This document shows positions 8,629 to 18,345 of a DNA stretch of 64,000 bases, piece after piece. The first letter of the stretch is position 1; every line of letters begins with the position of its first letter. The DNA lies in assembly GCA_963765545.1 (NCBI GenBank), contig CAVXWW010000002.1:124001-188000 (forward strand), written 5' to 3'. The stretch comes from JARRPM01 sp963765545. Lineage in GTDB: Bacteria; Pseudomonadota; Gammaproteobacteria; Pseudomonadales; Halieaceae. The notes under the pieces are model-generated. The model was not told the DNA's origin and did no database searches. It saw only the letters and a list, made by a program, of their open reading frames with translations. The position numbers and the translations under genes were made by a program.

Positions 8629-9642
8629 GTGCAGTTTGCCGGTAGCCATATCCTCTCGGTACAGCAGTTCGAACGCGCCGATGTAGAGCGTATTTTTTTT
8701 GTTGCAGATTGCATGAGCCCCTATGCCCGGCGCCTTCGGGTCACCCGGGTTCTCGATGGCGCTATCCTGGGGTCCATGTTTTTCGAACCCAGCACCCGCA
8801 CCCGGGTCAGCTTCGGCAGTGCGTTCAACCTGCTCGGTGGTGAGGTGCGCGAGACTACCGGTATCGAGAATTCCGCCATAGCAAAGGGCGAGTCCCTGTA
8901 CGATACCGCCCGGGTTCTCAGTGGTTATTCGGACGTCATCGCCATGCGCCACCCGGTGGCCGGTTCAGTGGCGGAGTTTGCGGCGGCCAGTCGCGTCCCC
9001 GTGATTAATGGGGGAGACGGCAGCAATGAGCATCCCAGCCAGGCTCTGCTGGACCTCTATACCATCAAGAGCGAACTGGTTGAACGGGGTCGCGGTATCG
9101 ACCGGCTGCGTATTGCGATGGTGGGCGACCTCCGCTTCGGGCGCACCGTGCACTCCCTGAGCAAGTTGCTGTGCCTGTTTGACCGGGTTCAGGTGACCCT
9201 GGTGTCTCCGGCGGAGTTGCGCATGCCTGGCGAGATTGTCGAGCAGATGCGGGTGGCCGGTATCGAGGTCATCGAATCCGACGCCCTGGAGGCCAGCATT
9301 GCCCATGTCGATATCGTATATTCCACCCGCATCCAGGAGGAGCGCTTCAACACCCCGGCAGAAGCCGACCTCTATCGCGGGCGCTACCGGCTCAACCAGA
9401 GTATCTATACCCATCACTGCGAGCCGAACACGGTGATCATGCACCCTCTGCCCAGGGACTCGCGGGACAATGCCCGGGAACTGGATGATGACCTGAATGA
9501 CAATCCCAACCTGGCCATCTTCCGACAGACCGATAACGGTATGCTGGTGCGCATGGCCCTGTTCGCGCTGGCCCTGGATGTGGTGGAGCAGGTCGACAAG
9601 CACTCGCGGGATGTGAACTGGTATACAGCGGGCCGATTCTGA
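8629..9642 (+). CDS. pyrB: Aspartate carbamoyltransferase, catalytic chain
   Basis: A 337-residue enzyme joining carbamoyl phosphate and aspartate to make N-carbamoylaspartate, the committed step of pyrimidine synthesis. Motifs seen are FFEPSTRTRVSF (carbamoyl-phosphate site), GDGSNEHPSQALLDL and VGDLRFGRTVHSL. It starts at GTG 8629 with AGGAGAGAG upstream. It is about 25 residues longer than E. coli PyrB, with an extra C-terminal tail. No pyrI or pyrC lies next to it. Its stop overlaps the nudF start as TGATG, so the two genes are probably co-transcribed. Confidence 0.96.
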   Translation: MQFAGSHILSVQQFERADVERIFFVADCMSPYARRLRVTRVLDGAILGSMFFEPSTRTRVSFGSAFNLLGGEVRETTGIENSAIAKGESLYDTARVLSGYSDVIAMRHPVAGSVAEFAAASRVPVINGGDGSNEHPSQALLDLYTIKSELVERGRGIDRLRIAMVGDLRFGRTVHSLSKLLCLFDRVQVTLVSPAELRMPGEIVEQMRVAGIEVIESDALEASIAHVDIVYSTRIQEERFNTPAEADLYRGRYRLNQSIYTHHCEPNTVIMHPLPRDSRDNARELDDDLNDNPNLAIFRQTDNGMLVRMALFALALDVVEQVDKHSRDVNWYTAGRF

Positions 9643-10259
9643 TGGATCTCGAGCTGACCTTTGGTGCGCGGGACGTGCGCATACTCGATGAGACTACTGT
9701 GTTTTCCGGGTACTACAGTGTGCGCCGCCTGACGCTGCAGCATCGCTGCTTTGCCGGTGGCTGGAGTGAGCCCGCCGTGCGGGAATTGTTTGAGCGCGGT
9801 GATGCGGTTGGCGTGCTGCCTTATGACCCGGTCAATGACACGGTGGTGCTGATAGAGCAGTTTCGCCCCGGTGCGATACGAGGCGACCAGAGTCCCTGGA
9901 TGCTGGAGCTGGTCGCCGGTGTAGTGGAGCCCGGTGAGAGTGACGAGGAGGTTGCACATCGCGAAGCCATGGAAGAAGCAGGTTGTGAAATGTCCGAGCT
10001 TGTTCCGGTTGCCACTGTGCTGCCCAGTGCCGGGGCCTGCACTGAGCAGGTGCGCCTGTTCTGCGGTCGGGTTAACCAGGCAGCGATAGGAGCGGTGCAA
10101 GGCCTGGCCGAGGAGGGGGAGGATATCCTGGTGCACTCGGTGAGTCGCGCTGACGCCCTGGCGCTGGTGGCCGCCAATCGCATACCCAATGGCCACACCC
10201 TGATAGCCCTGCAGTGGCTGCATATCCATGGTGACGCCCTGAGGGGGCGCTGGGGCTGA
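9642..10259 (+). CDS. nudF: ADP-ribose pyrophosphatase (Nudix)
   Basis: A 205-residue Nudix hydrolase similar in length to E. coli NudF. The Nudix box is visible from about residue 98 as GVVEPGESDEEVAHREAMEE, preceded by LIEQFRPGAIRG, the ADP-ribose-type substrate region. It splits ADP-ribose into AMP and ribose 5-phosphate and keeps free ADP-ribose low. The start codon shares one base with the pyrB stop. murJ begins 28 bases later on the same strand. Confidence 0.92.
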   Translation: MDLELTFGARDVRILDETTVFSGYYSVRRLTLQHRCFAGGWSEPAVRELFERGDAVGVLPYDPVNDTVVLIEQFRPGAIRGDQSPWMLELVAGVVEPGESDEEVAHREAMEEAGCEMSELVPVATVLPSAGACTEQVRLFCGRVNQAAIGAVQGLAEEGEDILVHSVSRADALALVAANRIPNGHTLIALQWLHIHGDALRGRWG

Positions 10260-10287
10260 GGCTGTCAGCCGCGCTCCAGCATCAGCC

Positions 10288-11901
10288 ATGTCAGACAAAC
10301 ATCGAGATTCCCGCCCGGTCGCGGATAAACTCCCCGACACCACACCCGGTCTGCTGCGTTCCAGCGCGCTGGTAGGCAGTATGACCATGTTGTCCAGGGT
10401 GCTCGGCCTGATAAGGGACATGGTCATCGCCGCGTTTGTCGGTGCCAGCGCCAACGCCGACGCCTTTTTTATCGCATTCAAGATCCCTAACTTCCTGCGC
10501 CGACTGTTTGCCGAGGGCGCGTTTTCCCAGGCCTTTGTGCCCGTGCTGGCCGATTACAAGCAAGAGGGCAGCATAGTCGCGGTAAAGGCCCTGATCGATA
10601 GAGTGGCTGGTGTGCTCGGGGGGACGCTGCTGCTGGTTACGTCCTTCGCGATATTGGCAGCGCCCTGGGTCGCCGCGCTTTTTGCCCCTGGCTTCCTGGA
10701 TCAACCCTACAAGTACCAGCTGACCTCGGAAATGATTCGCATTACTTTCCCCTACCTGCTGCTGATTTCGATGACCGGTTTCTGCGGGGCGATCCTCAAC
10801 AGCTTTGGCCGCTTCGCCGTGCCGGCTTTCACCCCGGTATTCCTCAATCTATCCATGATTTTTGCCGCTACCGTGGCGGCGCCCTGGTTTGAAGAGCCTG
10901 TCTATGCGCTGGCCTGGGGCGTATTTTTTGCGGGTTTTATCCAGCTGCTGTTCCAGTTGCCGTCCCTGTATCGGCTGGAACTGGTGCCACGGCCCATCTG
11001 GGACACCCGGGACGAGGGCGTGCGTCGTATTCTGAAGCTGATGGTGCCGGCGCTGTTCGGTGTGTCGGTGAGCCAGATCAACCTGCTGCTGGACACCGTG
11101 CTGGCGTCCTTTCTGCCCACTGGCAGCGTCTCCTGGCTGTATTACTCTGACCGGCTGGCGGAATTGCCGCTGGGTGTGTTCGGCATCGCGATCGCCACGG
11201 TGATACTGCCCAACCTGTCGGCCCACAGGGCCGCGGCGCGCGAGGGGGAGTTCAGCCTGACCCTTGACTGGGCGATACGTTCTGTCCTGCTGGTCGCGGT
11301 GCCCGCGGCACTGGCCCTGGTAATACTGGCTCAACCCATACTGATTACTCTGTTTCAGTACGGCGAACTTACGGCGCGGGACGTGACCATGTCCTCTTAC
11401 AGCCTGCAGGCCTACAGTCTAGGCCTGGTGGCGTTCATGCTGGTCAAGGTGCTGGCGCCGGCCTACTACGCGCGCAAGGACACGGCCACCCCGGTAAAAA
11501 TCGGGATTATTGCCATGGTCGCCAATATGATGCTCAACGTGGCCTTTGTGTTACCGCTGATGTACTACTGGAACATAGGGCATATGGGCCTGGCACTGGC
11601 AACCTCAGTGGCGGCGTTCCTGAACGCGGGGCTGCTGTTGCGGGGGCTTTTGCGCGATGGTGTATACCAGGTACACGGCGGTTGGGGCGGTTATGCACTG
11701 CGACTGGGGATGGCAACCTTGGCCATGACCGCCGTTCTGGTTTTCCTGAGTCACGAGACAGCGCAATGGCTCGCCTGGGACTGGCAGCGCCGGGCGCTGG
11801 AGCTGGCCCTGTTGTGCGGTGCGGGCGCAGGGACCTATCTGCTCGTTCATCTGCTGCTGGGTACCCGCCTGCGTCATTTGCGAACCCCATCGGCGCTTTG
11901 A
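10288..11901 (+). CDS. murJ: Lipid II flippase MurJ
   Basis: A 537-residue polytopic inner-membrane protein of the MOP superfamily, with about 14 hydrophobic segments. The family signature MTMLSRVLGLIRDMVIAAFVGAS, followed by ADAFFIAFKIPNFLRRLFAEGAFSQAFVPV, is clear near the N-terminus. It flips lipid-linked peptidoglycan precursors to the periplasmic side and is usually essential. It precedes ribF-ileS-lspA as in many gammaproteobacteria, but rpsT is not in the gap here. A short T-less hairpin at 11904-11919 follows the stop. Confidence 0.97.
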   Translation: MSDKHRDSRPVADKLPDTTPGLLRSSALVGSMTMLSRVLGLIRDMVIAAFVGASANADAFFIAFKIPNFLRRLFAEGAFSQAFVPVLADYKQEGSIVAVKALIDRVAGVLGGTLLLVTSFAILAAPWVAALFAPGFLDQPYKYQLTSEMIRITFPYLLLISMTGFCGAILNSFGRFAVPAFTPVFLNLSMIFAATVAAPWFEEPVYALAWGVFFAGFIQLLFQLPSLYRLELVPRPIWDTRDEGVRRILKLMVPALFGVSVSQINLLLDTVLASFLPTGSVSWLYYSDRLAELPLGVFGIAIATVILPNLSAHRAAAREGEFSLTLDWAIRSVLLVAVPAALALVILAQPILITLFQYGELTARDVTMSSYSLQAYSLGLVAFMLVKVLAPAYYARKDTATPVKIGIIAMVANMMLNVAFVLPLMYYWNIGHMGLALATSVAAFLNAGLLLRGLLRDGVYQVHGGWGGYALRLGMATLAMTAVLVFLSHETAQWLAWDWQRRALELALLCGAGAGTYLLVHLLLGTRLRHLRTPSAL

Positions 11902-12002
11902 CAGGGGTATTATTACCCCCGCTGGCAGGGCGCAAACATAGGCGAGTGCGCCTACATTCGCTATACTCCGGCGTTTGGTTTGACTGAGTATTTCCTGCCC
12001 TG

Positions 12003-12935
12003 ATGGAATTGATCCGTGGCCTACACAATATGCGGCCCCGACACCGCGGCTGTGTGCTCACGATCGGCGCCTTTGACGGGGTCCATCGGGGCCACCAGGC
12101 GGTTATCAGGCACCTGAAGGAAAAGTCGCTGGAGCTGGCGGTGCCCTCGCTGGTTATCGTGTTCGAGCCGCTGCCGCGGGAGTACTTTTCGCCCATGCAG
12201 GCACCGGCGAGGATCATGAGCTTCAGGGAAAAGTTCGATGCCATGCGCCAGCTGGGTGTGGATCGCCTGTTGCGGGTGCGGTTTGATGAAAGTCTGCGTG
12301 CGATGTCCGCCCAGCAGTTCCTGGACGATGTTTTTGTCACCGGCCTGGGCGTGCGCTACGTGGTGCTGGGGGATGACTTTCGTTTTGGTAATGACCGGGA
12401 GGGGGATCTGGAGTTTATCCGGGAGCAGGGCCCCCGTTCTGGCTACGAGGCGAGGCCCACGCCCACTTTCTCCGTCGACGGGGAGCGGGTGAGCAGTACC
12501 CGCATACGCGAAGCCCTGGAAAGCGCGGATTTTCCGGCCGCTGAGCGTCTGTTGGGTCGGCCCTACAGCATCTCGGGCAAGGTGGTATACGGTCGCCAGT
12601 TAGGGCAGACCCTGGGTACCCCTACCGCCAACCTGCAGTTGCACCGGCTGCGGGCGCCACTGTCCGGCGTTTATGTCGTTGAGGTCAGCGGCGCGGGATT
12701 GCAGGCGGCGCAGGGTGTTGCCAACGTCGGTGTTCGGCCAACGGTGGACGACAGTATCAAGGCGAACCTGGAGGTGCATTTGCTCGACCGGGAAATTTCT
12801 CTGTACGGGCAACATATCGATGTCACGTTTCGGCACAAGCTGCGTGATGAAATGAAATTTGGCTCACTGGATGAGCTGCGGGAAAACATTGCCAGGGATA
12901 TTGATAACACGCGGGCCTGGTTTGGTCGCCAGTGA
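12003..12935 (+). CDS. ribF: Bifunctional riboflavin kinase / FAD synthetase
   Basis: A 310-residue bifunctional enzyme. The N-terminal FMN adenylyltransferase domain has GAFDGVHRGHQAVI and the late motif SSTRIREAL; the C-terminal flavokinase domain has GTPTANLQL near residue 205 and the pattern GVANVGVRPT. It turns riboflavin into FMN and then FAD. A TATACT box at 11962-11967 could serve a promoter in the 100-base gap after murJ. ileS follows 20 bases later. Confidence 0.97.
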   Translation: MELIRGLHNMRPRHRGCVLTIGAFDGVHRGHQAVIRHLKEKSLELAVPSLVIVFEPLPREYFSPMQAPARIMSFREKFDAMRQLGVDRLLRVRFDESLRAMSAQQFLDDVFVTGLGVRYVVLGDDFRFGNDREGDLEFIREQGPRSGYEARPTPTFSVDGERVSSTRIREALESADFPAAERLLGRPYSISGKVVYGRQLGQTLGTPTANLQLHRLRAPLSGVYVVEVSGAGLQAAQGVANVGVRPTVDDSIKANLEVHLLDREISLYGQHIDVTFRHKLRDEMKFGSLDELRENIARDIDNTRAWFGRQ

Positions 12936-12955
12936 TGTTCTCAGATGATTGAGTT

Positions 12956-15760
12956 ATGAGTGATTATAAAGACACATTGAACCTGCCCCGGACGGCCTTC
13001 CCCATGAAGGCCAGCCTGGCCCAGCGGGAACCGCGCCGACTGCAGCAGTGGCAGGACATGGGGCTGTACGAAAAAATTCGTACGGCCAGCGCCGGCCGCC
13101 CCAAATTCATACTGCATGACGGCCCGCCCTACGCCAACGGTGATTTGCACCTGGGTCATGCGGTGAACAAGGTTCTCAAGGACATTATTGTCAAGTCGCG
13201 CAACCTCGCCGGCTTCGATGCGCCCTATGTGCCGGGCTGGGATTGTCATGGCCTGCCTATCGAGCTGAATGTCGAGAAAAAGGTGGGCAAACCCGGGGTG
13301 AAAGTCTCGCCCGCCGAGTTTCGACAGAAGTGTCGCGACTATGCGGCGCGCCAGGTTGATGGCCAGCGCAAGGACTTCATTCGCATGGGCGTATTCGGGG
13401 ACTGGTTCAATCCCTACCTGACCATGGATTTCATCTTTGAAGCGAATATCGTGCGTACCCTGGCCCGGATCATCGACCATGGCCATTTGCACAAGGGTTT
13501 CAAGCCCGTGCACTGGTGTACCGATTGCGGGTCTGCCCTGGCCGAGGCCGAAGTCGAATACCATGACAAGGTATCTCCTGCCGTAGATGTCGCTTTTGTA
13601 GCCCTTGATCCCGCCGCATTCAACGCCGCCTGTGGTTCGAGCTACCCGGGCGAAATCGCCGTGCCTATCTGGACCACGACCCCCTGGACCCTGCCTGCCA
13701 ATATGGCGGTCAGTCTGAACGCAACGCTGGATTATGTGCTGATTGAAGGGCGCGGCAGGGCTTTACTGGTAGCCGAGGCCCTGGCGGAATCATGCGTAAA
13801 GCGGTTTGGGCTCCCGGCGCTGACGGTGCTGGGTCGCTGCAAGGGCGCGGCGCTGGAAAACCAGTTGTTGCAGCACTGTTTCCTGGAAAGGCAAGTGCCT
13901 GTCATTTTGGGAGACCATGTCACCACCGAAGCCGGTACCGGCGCCGTGCACACGGCCCCCGCGCACGGCCAGGAAGACTTCGTGGTGGGCCAGGTCTATG
14001 GCCTGGAGGTATATAACCCGGTAGGTGGCAATGGTGTCTACCTGCCCGATACGGAGTATTTTGGCGGGCAGCATGTACTGAAGGCCAACGCGGCCATTAT
14101 CGAGCTGCTCGAGGAACGCGGTGTACTGCTCCACAGCGAGCAGTACGAGCATTCCTACCCCCATTGCTGGCGGCACAAAACACCGATTATTTTCCGGGCC
14201 ACTCCCCAATGGTTCGTGGGCATGCAACAAAATGGCCTGCTGCAAAGCGCGCTTGCTGCGGTAGAGCAGGTAGAGTGGTTGCCCGAGTGGGGCAAGGCTC
14301 GTATCGATGCCATGCTGGCCAATCGCCCCGACTGGTGTATTTCACGCCAGCGTACCTGGGGTGTTCCCATTACCCTGTTCGTACACAAGATCAGCGGCGA
14401 GTTGCACCCCGGGACCCTGGCTTTGATGGAGCAGGTGGCCGTGCGTATCGAGGAGCGCGGCATCGATGCCTGGTTTGAACTCGACGCGGCTGAATTGCTG
14501 GGTGACGAGGCTGGGGACTACGACAAGGTAACCGATACCCTGGATGTCTGGTTCGACTCCGGCGTAACCCACGCCTGCGTGTTGCGTGAGCGAGAGGGCC
14601 TGGGAGCGCCGGCAGATCTTTACCTGGAGGGTTCCGACCAGCACCGCGGCTGGTTCCAATCATCGCTGCTGACTGCTATCGGCAGCTACGACGAGGCGCC
14701 CTACAAGGCGGTGCTCACCCACGGATTCACTGTCGATAGTGACGGGCGCAAGATGTCCAAATCCCTGGGTAACGTGATTGCCCCGAACAGTGTGATGAAT
14801 GACCTGGGGGCGGACATCCTGCGCCTGTGGGTGGCGGCCACGGACTACCGGGGCGAGCTGGTCGTGAGTGATGAGGTGTTCAAGCGCACCGCGGACGCCT
14901 ATCGCCGTATTCGCAATACAGCCCGCTTCCTTTTGTCCAACCTGAACGGGTTTGATCCCGCGACAGATGCGATGGCGTTCGCTGACATGCTGTCACTGGA
15001 TCGCTGGGCGGTGGATAGAGCTGCCACCTTGCAGCTGGAGCTGATCCAGGCCTACGACAGCTACCAGTTTCACCAGGTCTACCAGAAGCTGCACAATTTT
15101 TGTGCCCAGGACCTTGGCGGCTTCTACCTTGACGTAATCAAGGATCGCCAGTACACCACCAGGGCGGACAGCGCTGCCAGGCGATCGGCCCAGACCGCCC
15201 TGTATCATATCGCTGAAGCCCTGGTCCGCTGGGTGGCACCCATTCTCAGCTTCACGGCCGAGGAGATCTGGGAGAACCTGCCCGGGTCGCGGGACGAGTC
15301 GGTGTTCCTTGTACAGTGGTACCAGAACCTGCAGACCGAACCTGCCGGGGAGGCCATGGGGCGCGACTATTGGCGTGAGCTGATGGCAGTGCGTGTGGCG
15401 GTGAACAGGGAAATGGAAACGCGCCGCGCCGCCGGCGAGCTGCGCGGGTCCCTGGACGCCGAGGTGGTGTTGTATGCGGAGCGAGAGTTACTGGCGCAGC
15501 TGCAACTGCTGGGCGAGGAGCTGCGATTTGCCTTGATCACATCGGGGGCGACACTGCAGCCGTTGTCCGAGGCGCCGACTGAAGCCGCTACTACCGACCT
15601 GCCGGGTTTGCGCCTGCAGGTCAGCGCGTCGGACCACGAAAAGTGTGAGCGCTGCTGGCATCGTCGCCCCGAGGTGGGTCAGATAGAGGAATATCCCACC
15701 CTGTGCAGTCGCTGCGTGGACAATGTCTACGGGGAAGGAGAGGAGCGACGTTTTGCGTAA
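12956..15760 (+). CDS. ileS: Isoleucyl-tRNA synthetase
   Basis: A 934-residue class I synthetase charging tRNA-Ile. The HIGH signature appears as GDLHLGHA near residue 60, the CP1 editing insert spans roughly residues 180-400, KMSKS appears as DGRKMSKSLGN near residue 600, and the C-terminus has the two Cys pairs CERC and CSRC of the bacterial zinc site. All landmarks are in place with normal length. The stop overlaps the lspA start by 8 bases. Confidence 0.99.
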   Translation: MSDYKDTLNLPRTAFPMKASLAQREPRRLQQWQDMGLYEKIRTASAGRPKFILHDGPPYANGDLHLGHAVNKVLKDIIVKSRNLAGFDAPYVPGWDCHGLPIELNVEKKVGKPGVKVSPAEFRQKCRDYAARQVDGQRKDFIRMGVFGDWFNPYLTMDFIFEANIVRTLARIIDHGHLHKGFKPVHWCTDCGSALAEAEVEYHDKVSPAVDVAFVALDPAAFNAACGSSYPGEIAVPIWTTTPWTLPANMAVSLNATLDYVLIEGRGRALLVAEALAESCVKRFGLPALTVLGRCKGAALENQLLQHCFLERQVPVILGDHVTTEAGTGAVHTAPAHGQEDFVVGQVYGLEVYNPVGGNGVYLPDTEYFGGQHVLKANAAIIELLEERGVLLHSEQYEHSYPHCWRHKTPIIFRATPQWFVGMQQNGLLQSALAAVEQVEWLPEWGKARIDAMLANRPDWCISRQRTWGVPITLFVHKISGELHPGTLALMEQVAVRIEERGIDAWFELDAAELLGDEAGDYDKVTDTLDVWFDSGVTHACVLREREGLGAPADLYLEGSDQHRGWFQSSLLTAIGSYDEAPYKAVLTHGFTVDSDGRKMSKSLGNVIAPNSVMNDLGADILRLWVAATDYRGELVVSDEVFKRTADAYRRIRNTARFLLSNLNGFDPATDAMAFADMLSLDRWAVDRAATLQLELIQAYDSYQFHQVYQKLHNFCAQDLGGFYLDVIKDRQYTTRADSAARRSAQTALYHIAEALVRWVAPILSFTAEEIWENLPGSRDESVFLVQWYQNLQTEPAGEAMGRDYWRELMAVRVAVNREMETRRAAGELRGSLDAEVVLYAERELLAQLQLLGEELRFALITSGATLQPLSEAPTEAATTDLPGLRLQVSASDHEKCERCWHRRPEVGQIEEYPTLCSRCVDNVYGEGEERRFA

Positions 15761-16265
15761 CGGATGGTACAGTTTGCGCTGGTATGGTCTGGCGGCACTG
15801 GTGGTGGTGCTGGACCAGGTTACCAAGGGAATGGCGGAGAGCGCCCTTGAGTATGGTCGCCCGGTGGAGGTTTTCTCCTGGTTCAATCTTACCCTGCAGT
15901 ACAACACGGGCGCCGCCTTCAGTTTTCTGAGCGACGCCGGTGGCTGGCAGCGCTATTTTTTCAGTGTGATCGCGCTTGTTATCAGCGCAGTACTGGTGGG
16001 CTGGTTATACCTTATGCCGCGCGACCAGAGACTGCTGGCCCTGGCGCTCGCCCTTATCCTGGGCGGAGCACTGGGCAATGTCTGGGACCGGCTGGTGCTG
16101 GGTCATGTGGTGGATTTTATTTCGGTGCATTATGGCGGAAGCTACTTTCCCGCATTCAACCTGGCCGATTCAGCCATCACTCTCGGTGCGGCCTGTATGA
16201 TTTTTGACAGCCTGTTTGGCCGGGAAGGCGACAGTGCGCTAGAGCGAGGGTCCAATCCAAAATGA
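15753..16265 (+). CDS. lspA: Lipoprotein signal peptidase II
   Basis: A 170-residue inner-membrane aspartyl protease with four membrane segments that cuts prolipoprotein signal peptides ahead of the lipid-modified cysteine. The catalytic aspartates lie in LGNVWDRLVLGHVVDFI and FNLADSAITLG. An ATG at 15723 is also in frame, but TTG 15753 has AGGAG seven bases upstream and gives the usual family length, so it is preferred. Its end overlaps fkpB as ATGA. A substrate of this enzyme, BamD, is encoded further along the window. Confidence 0.95.
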   Translation: MRNGWYSLRWYGLAALVVVLDQVTKGMAESALEYGRPVEVFSWFNLTLQYNTGAAFSFLSDAGGWQRYFFSVIALVISAVLVGWLYLMPRDQRLLALALALILGGALGNVWDRLVLGHVVDFISVHYGGSYFPAFNLADSAITLGAACMIFDSLFGREGDSALERGSNPK

Positions 16266-16720
16266 CGACTATCGATGTGCCGGTCAGCGAGGGTACCCGG
16301 GTCTACGTCAATTTTTCCGTGAGCCTGGAAGATGGTTCCGAAGTGGATTCCAATTTTGGCGGGGAGCCCGTGGCGTTTGTGGTTGGCGACGGCAGCCTGC
16401 TACCGGGGTTTGAGCGCCTGTTATTCGGCATGTCGGCGGGCCAGAGGCGCATGTTTAAGGTGCAGCCCGAGGACGGTTTTGGCCAGCCCAACGACAGTAA
16501 TGTGCAGTTTATGCCCCGCTCTCAGTTTGACGATGATGAAGAAGAACTGGAAATTGGTGTGGTATTTTCCTTTGCCGACGCCAGTGGTGGAGAATTGCCG
16601 GGTCTGGTGGTGGCTTTCGATGAAGAGGAAGTGACGATAGATTTCAATCACCCCCTGGCGGGCCGCAATATCCTGTTCGATGTGCTCGTTCACCGGGTGG
16701 AACCCGTGGAGCTGCATTGA
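16262..16720 (+). CDS. fkpB: FKBP-type peptidyl-prolyl isomerase, SlpA/FkpB type
   Basis: A 152-residue SlyD-like FKBP with an inserted chaperone flap. Visible features are VSLEDGSEVDSNFGGEPVAFVVGDGSLLPGFERLLFGM (FKBP core), an acidic flap near residues 88-100 and the closing pattern FNHPLAGRNILFDV. It catalyses cis-trans proline isomerisation in the cytoplasm. It sits between lspA and ispH in the conserved order, overlapping both neighbours by a few bases, so expression is translationally coupled. Confidence 0.95.
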   Translation: MTTIDVPVSEGTRVYVNFSVSLEDGSEVDSNFGGEPVAFVVGDGSLLPGFERLLFGMSAGQRRMFKVQPEDGFGQPNDSNVQFMPRSQFDDDEEELEIGVVFSFADASGGELPGLVVAFDEEEVTIDFNHPLAGRNILFDVLVHRVEPVELH

Positions 16721-17670
16721 TGGACGTCAGCCTGGCTAATCCCCGTGGTTTTTGCGCCGGTGTCGACCGGGCTATCGATATCGTCAACCGGGCGCTGGAA
16801 GTGTTCGGGGCACCGATCTACGTGCGGCACGAGGTAGTGCACAACAAGTTTGTGGTGGAGGACCTGCGCGAGCGCGGTGCGGTGTTTGTCGACCAGCTCG
16901 ATGAAGTGCCCGATGACTGCATTGTCATATTCAGTGCCCACGGCGTGCCGCAATCGGTGCGCAGGGAGGCTGATGCGCGAGGTCTCAAGGTATTTGATGC
17001 CACCTGCCCACTGGTGACGAAGGTGCATATCGAGGTCTCGCGCTACAGCGCCGAGGGGCGCGAGTGCGTGCTGATTGGACACCGCGGACACCCCGAGGTT
17101 GAAGGTACCATGGGACAGTACGACCACCAGGCCGGGGGCGAAATTTACCTTGTTGAAGACGAGGAGCAGGTCGGCTCGCTGGCCGTGCAAAATCCCCAAA
17201 AACTGTCTTATGTCACCCAGACAACGCTATCCATGGACGATACAGCCAGGGTTATCGATGCACTGCGTCAGCGCTTTCCCGACATAACAGGTCCGCGCAA
17301 GGACGATATCTGTTACGCCACCCAGAACCGGCAGGACGCGGTCAAGACACTGGCCGCGGACTGTGATCTGGTCCTCGTTGTCGGGTCTCCCAACAGTTCC
17401 AATTCCAACCGGCTGCGGGAGCTGGCGGAGCGCATGGGAGCGGATGCCTACCTGCTTGACGGCGCCGAGGATATCGACCCGGCCTGGCTGGAAGGCAAAA
17501 CCCGTATTGGTGTCACCGCCGGCGCTTCCGCGCCTGAAGTGTTGGTGCGGGAAGTGCTCGATGGTCTGCGGGCACTGGGGGCGAATGCGCCGGTGGAGTT
17601 GTCCGGTCGCCCCGAAAATGTCACGTTCTCGCTGCCGCGGGAGTTGCGTATAGAGGTCAAGAACCTCTAG
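16720..17670 (+). CDS. ispH: 4-hydroxy-3-methylbut-2-enyl diphosphate reductase
   Basis: A 316-residue iron-sulfur enzyme for the last step of the MEP isoprenoid pathway, giving IPP and DMAPP. The three cluster cysteines fall at Cys12 (RGFCAGVDRA), Cys96 (DATCPLVTK) and Cys198 (DDICYATQNRQ), matching the E. coli positions within one residue. ATG 16720 overlaps the fkpB stop; the TTG codon just before it is a less likely start. It closes the ribF-to-ispH block. Confidence 0.98.
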   Translation: MDVSLANPRGFCAGVDRAIDIVNRALEVFGAPIYVRHEVVHNKFVVEDLRERGAVFVDQLDEVPDDCIVIFSAHGVPQSVRREADARGLKVFDATCPLVTKVHIEVSRYSAEGRECVLIGHRGHPEVEGTMGQYDHQAGGEIYLVEDEEQVGSLAVQNPQKLSYVTQTTLSMDDTARVIDALRQRFPDITGPRKDDICYATQNRQDAVKTLAADCDLVLVVGSPNSSNSNRLRELAERMGADAYLLDGAEDIDPAWLEGKTRIGVTAGASAPEVLVREVLDGLRALGANAPVELSGRPENVTFSLPRELRIEVKNL

Positions 17671-17775
17671 GTTGTCTTTGCTGCAAATCCCTTTCGTTCA
17701 TCTTTCACCATCTCGGGCCAGTTACTGGCGTCCCTGCCTGTGAGCTAATACCTTGCTACAGCAGGAGGGCGTGCT

Positions 17776-18345
17776 GTGGACAGGAAATCGTGCAAATTCA
17801 ATTCCCGGGGCCTGACCCTGATCGAGCTGATGATCACCCTGGTGATACTCAGTGCCACCTTGACCATGGCCGCCCCGGCCATGCAGCAGCTTCTGCACAG
17901 CAGCCAGTTACGTACTGAGACCAGCCGCTTGCTGGATGCTGTCAACCTGGCCCGCAGTGAGGCCGTTTTTCGCAATACACCTGTGAGCTTGTGCCCCTCG
18001 GTGATGGCCACCTCGGGAGAAGCTGTTTGCGCGGGGAACTTCGCAAATGGCTGGATTGTATTCACCAACCGCAATCGCGATACGGTGGTAGACACCGGTT
18101 CGGATGTGCTTATCGGGGCGTACCGGTCCGTGCCGCCGGGCTATAGCCTTACCAACCTCGCGGGCGAGCGCGCAGTAGACGGGCTGATAACCTACCTGCC
18201 GGATGGTTCATCGCGCCGCAACCTGTCACTACTGGTTTGTCCGCCGCACAGCGCTGATCTGGAGCCCTGGGCTGTGGTGCTCAACACAGTCGGTCGCGCG
18301 CGGGCGGCACAGGGCGCGGGCAGTTGCCCGGCAGGCCGTCCCTGA
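17776..18345 (+). CDS. Type IV pilus minor pilin, GspH/FimT family (set 1)
   Basis: A 189-residue prepilin-like protein: short basic leader ending SRG, then LTLIELMITLVILSATL, with Glu at mature position 5, and a GspH-type C-terminal domain with Cys at about residues 75, 86, 155 and 182. The residue after the cleavage glycine is Leu instead of the usual Phe. GTG 17776 has AGGAGGG six bases upstream. It is expected to join the minor-pilin complex that primes type IV pilus assembly in the inner membrane. It opens a six-gene run with overlapping starts and stops. I saw no convincing sigma-54 site upstream. Confidence 0.85.
   Translation: MDRKSCKFNSRGLTLIELMITLVILSATLTMAAPAMQQLLHSSQLRTETSRLLDAVNLARSEAVFRNTPVSLCPSVMATSGEAVCAGNFANGWIVFTNRNRDTVVDTGSDVLIGAYRSVPPGYSLTNLAGERAVDGLITYLPDGSSRRNLSLLVCPPHSADLEPWAVVLNTVGRARAAQGAGSCPAGRP

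Noticed and set aside
11904..11919. Hairpin GGGGTA-TTAT-TACCCC after murJ as a terminator
   Set aside because: No T run follows and transcription probably continues into ribF.
17671..17775. Possible sigma-54 (PilR-dependent) promoter before the first pilin set
   Set aside because: The best candidate, GAGCTA-N5-TTGC near 17742-17756, lacks the essential GG element at the correct spacing.
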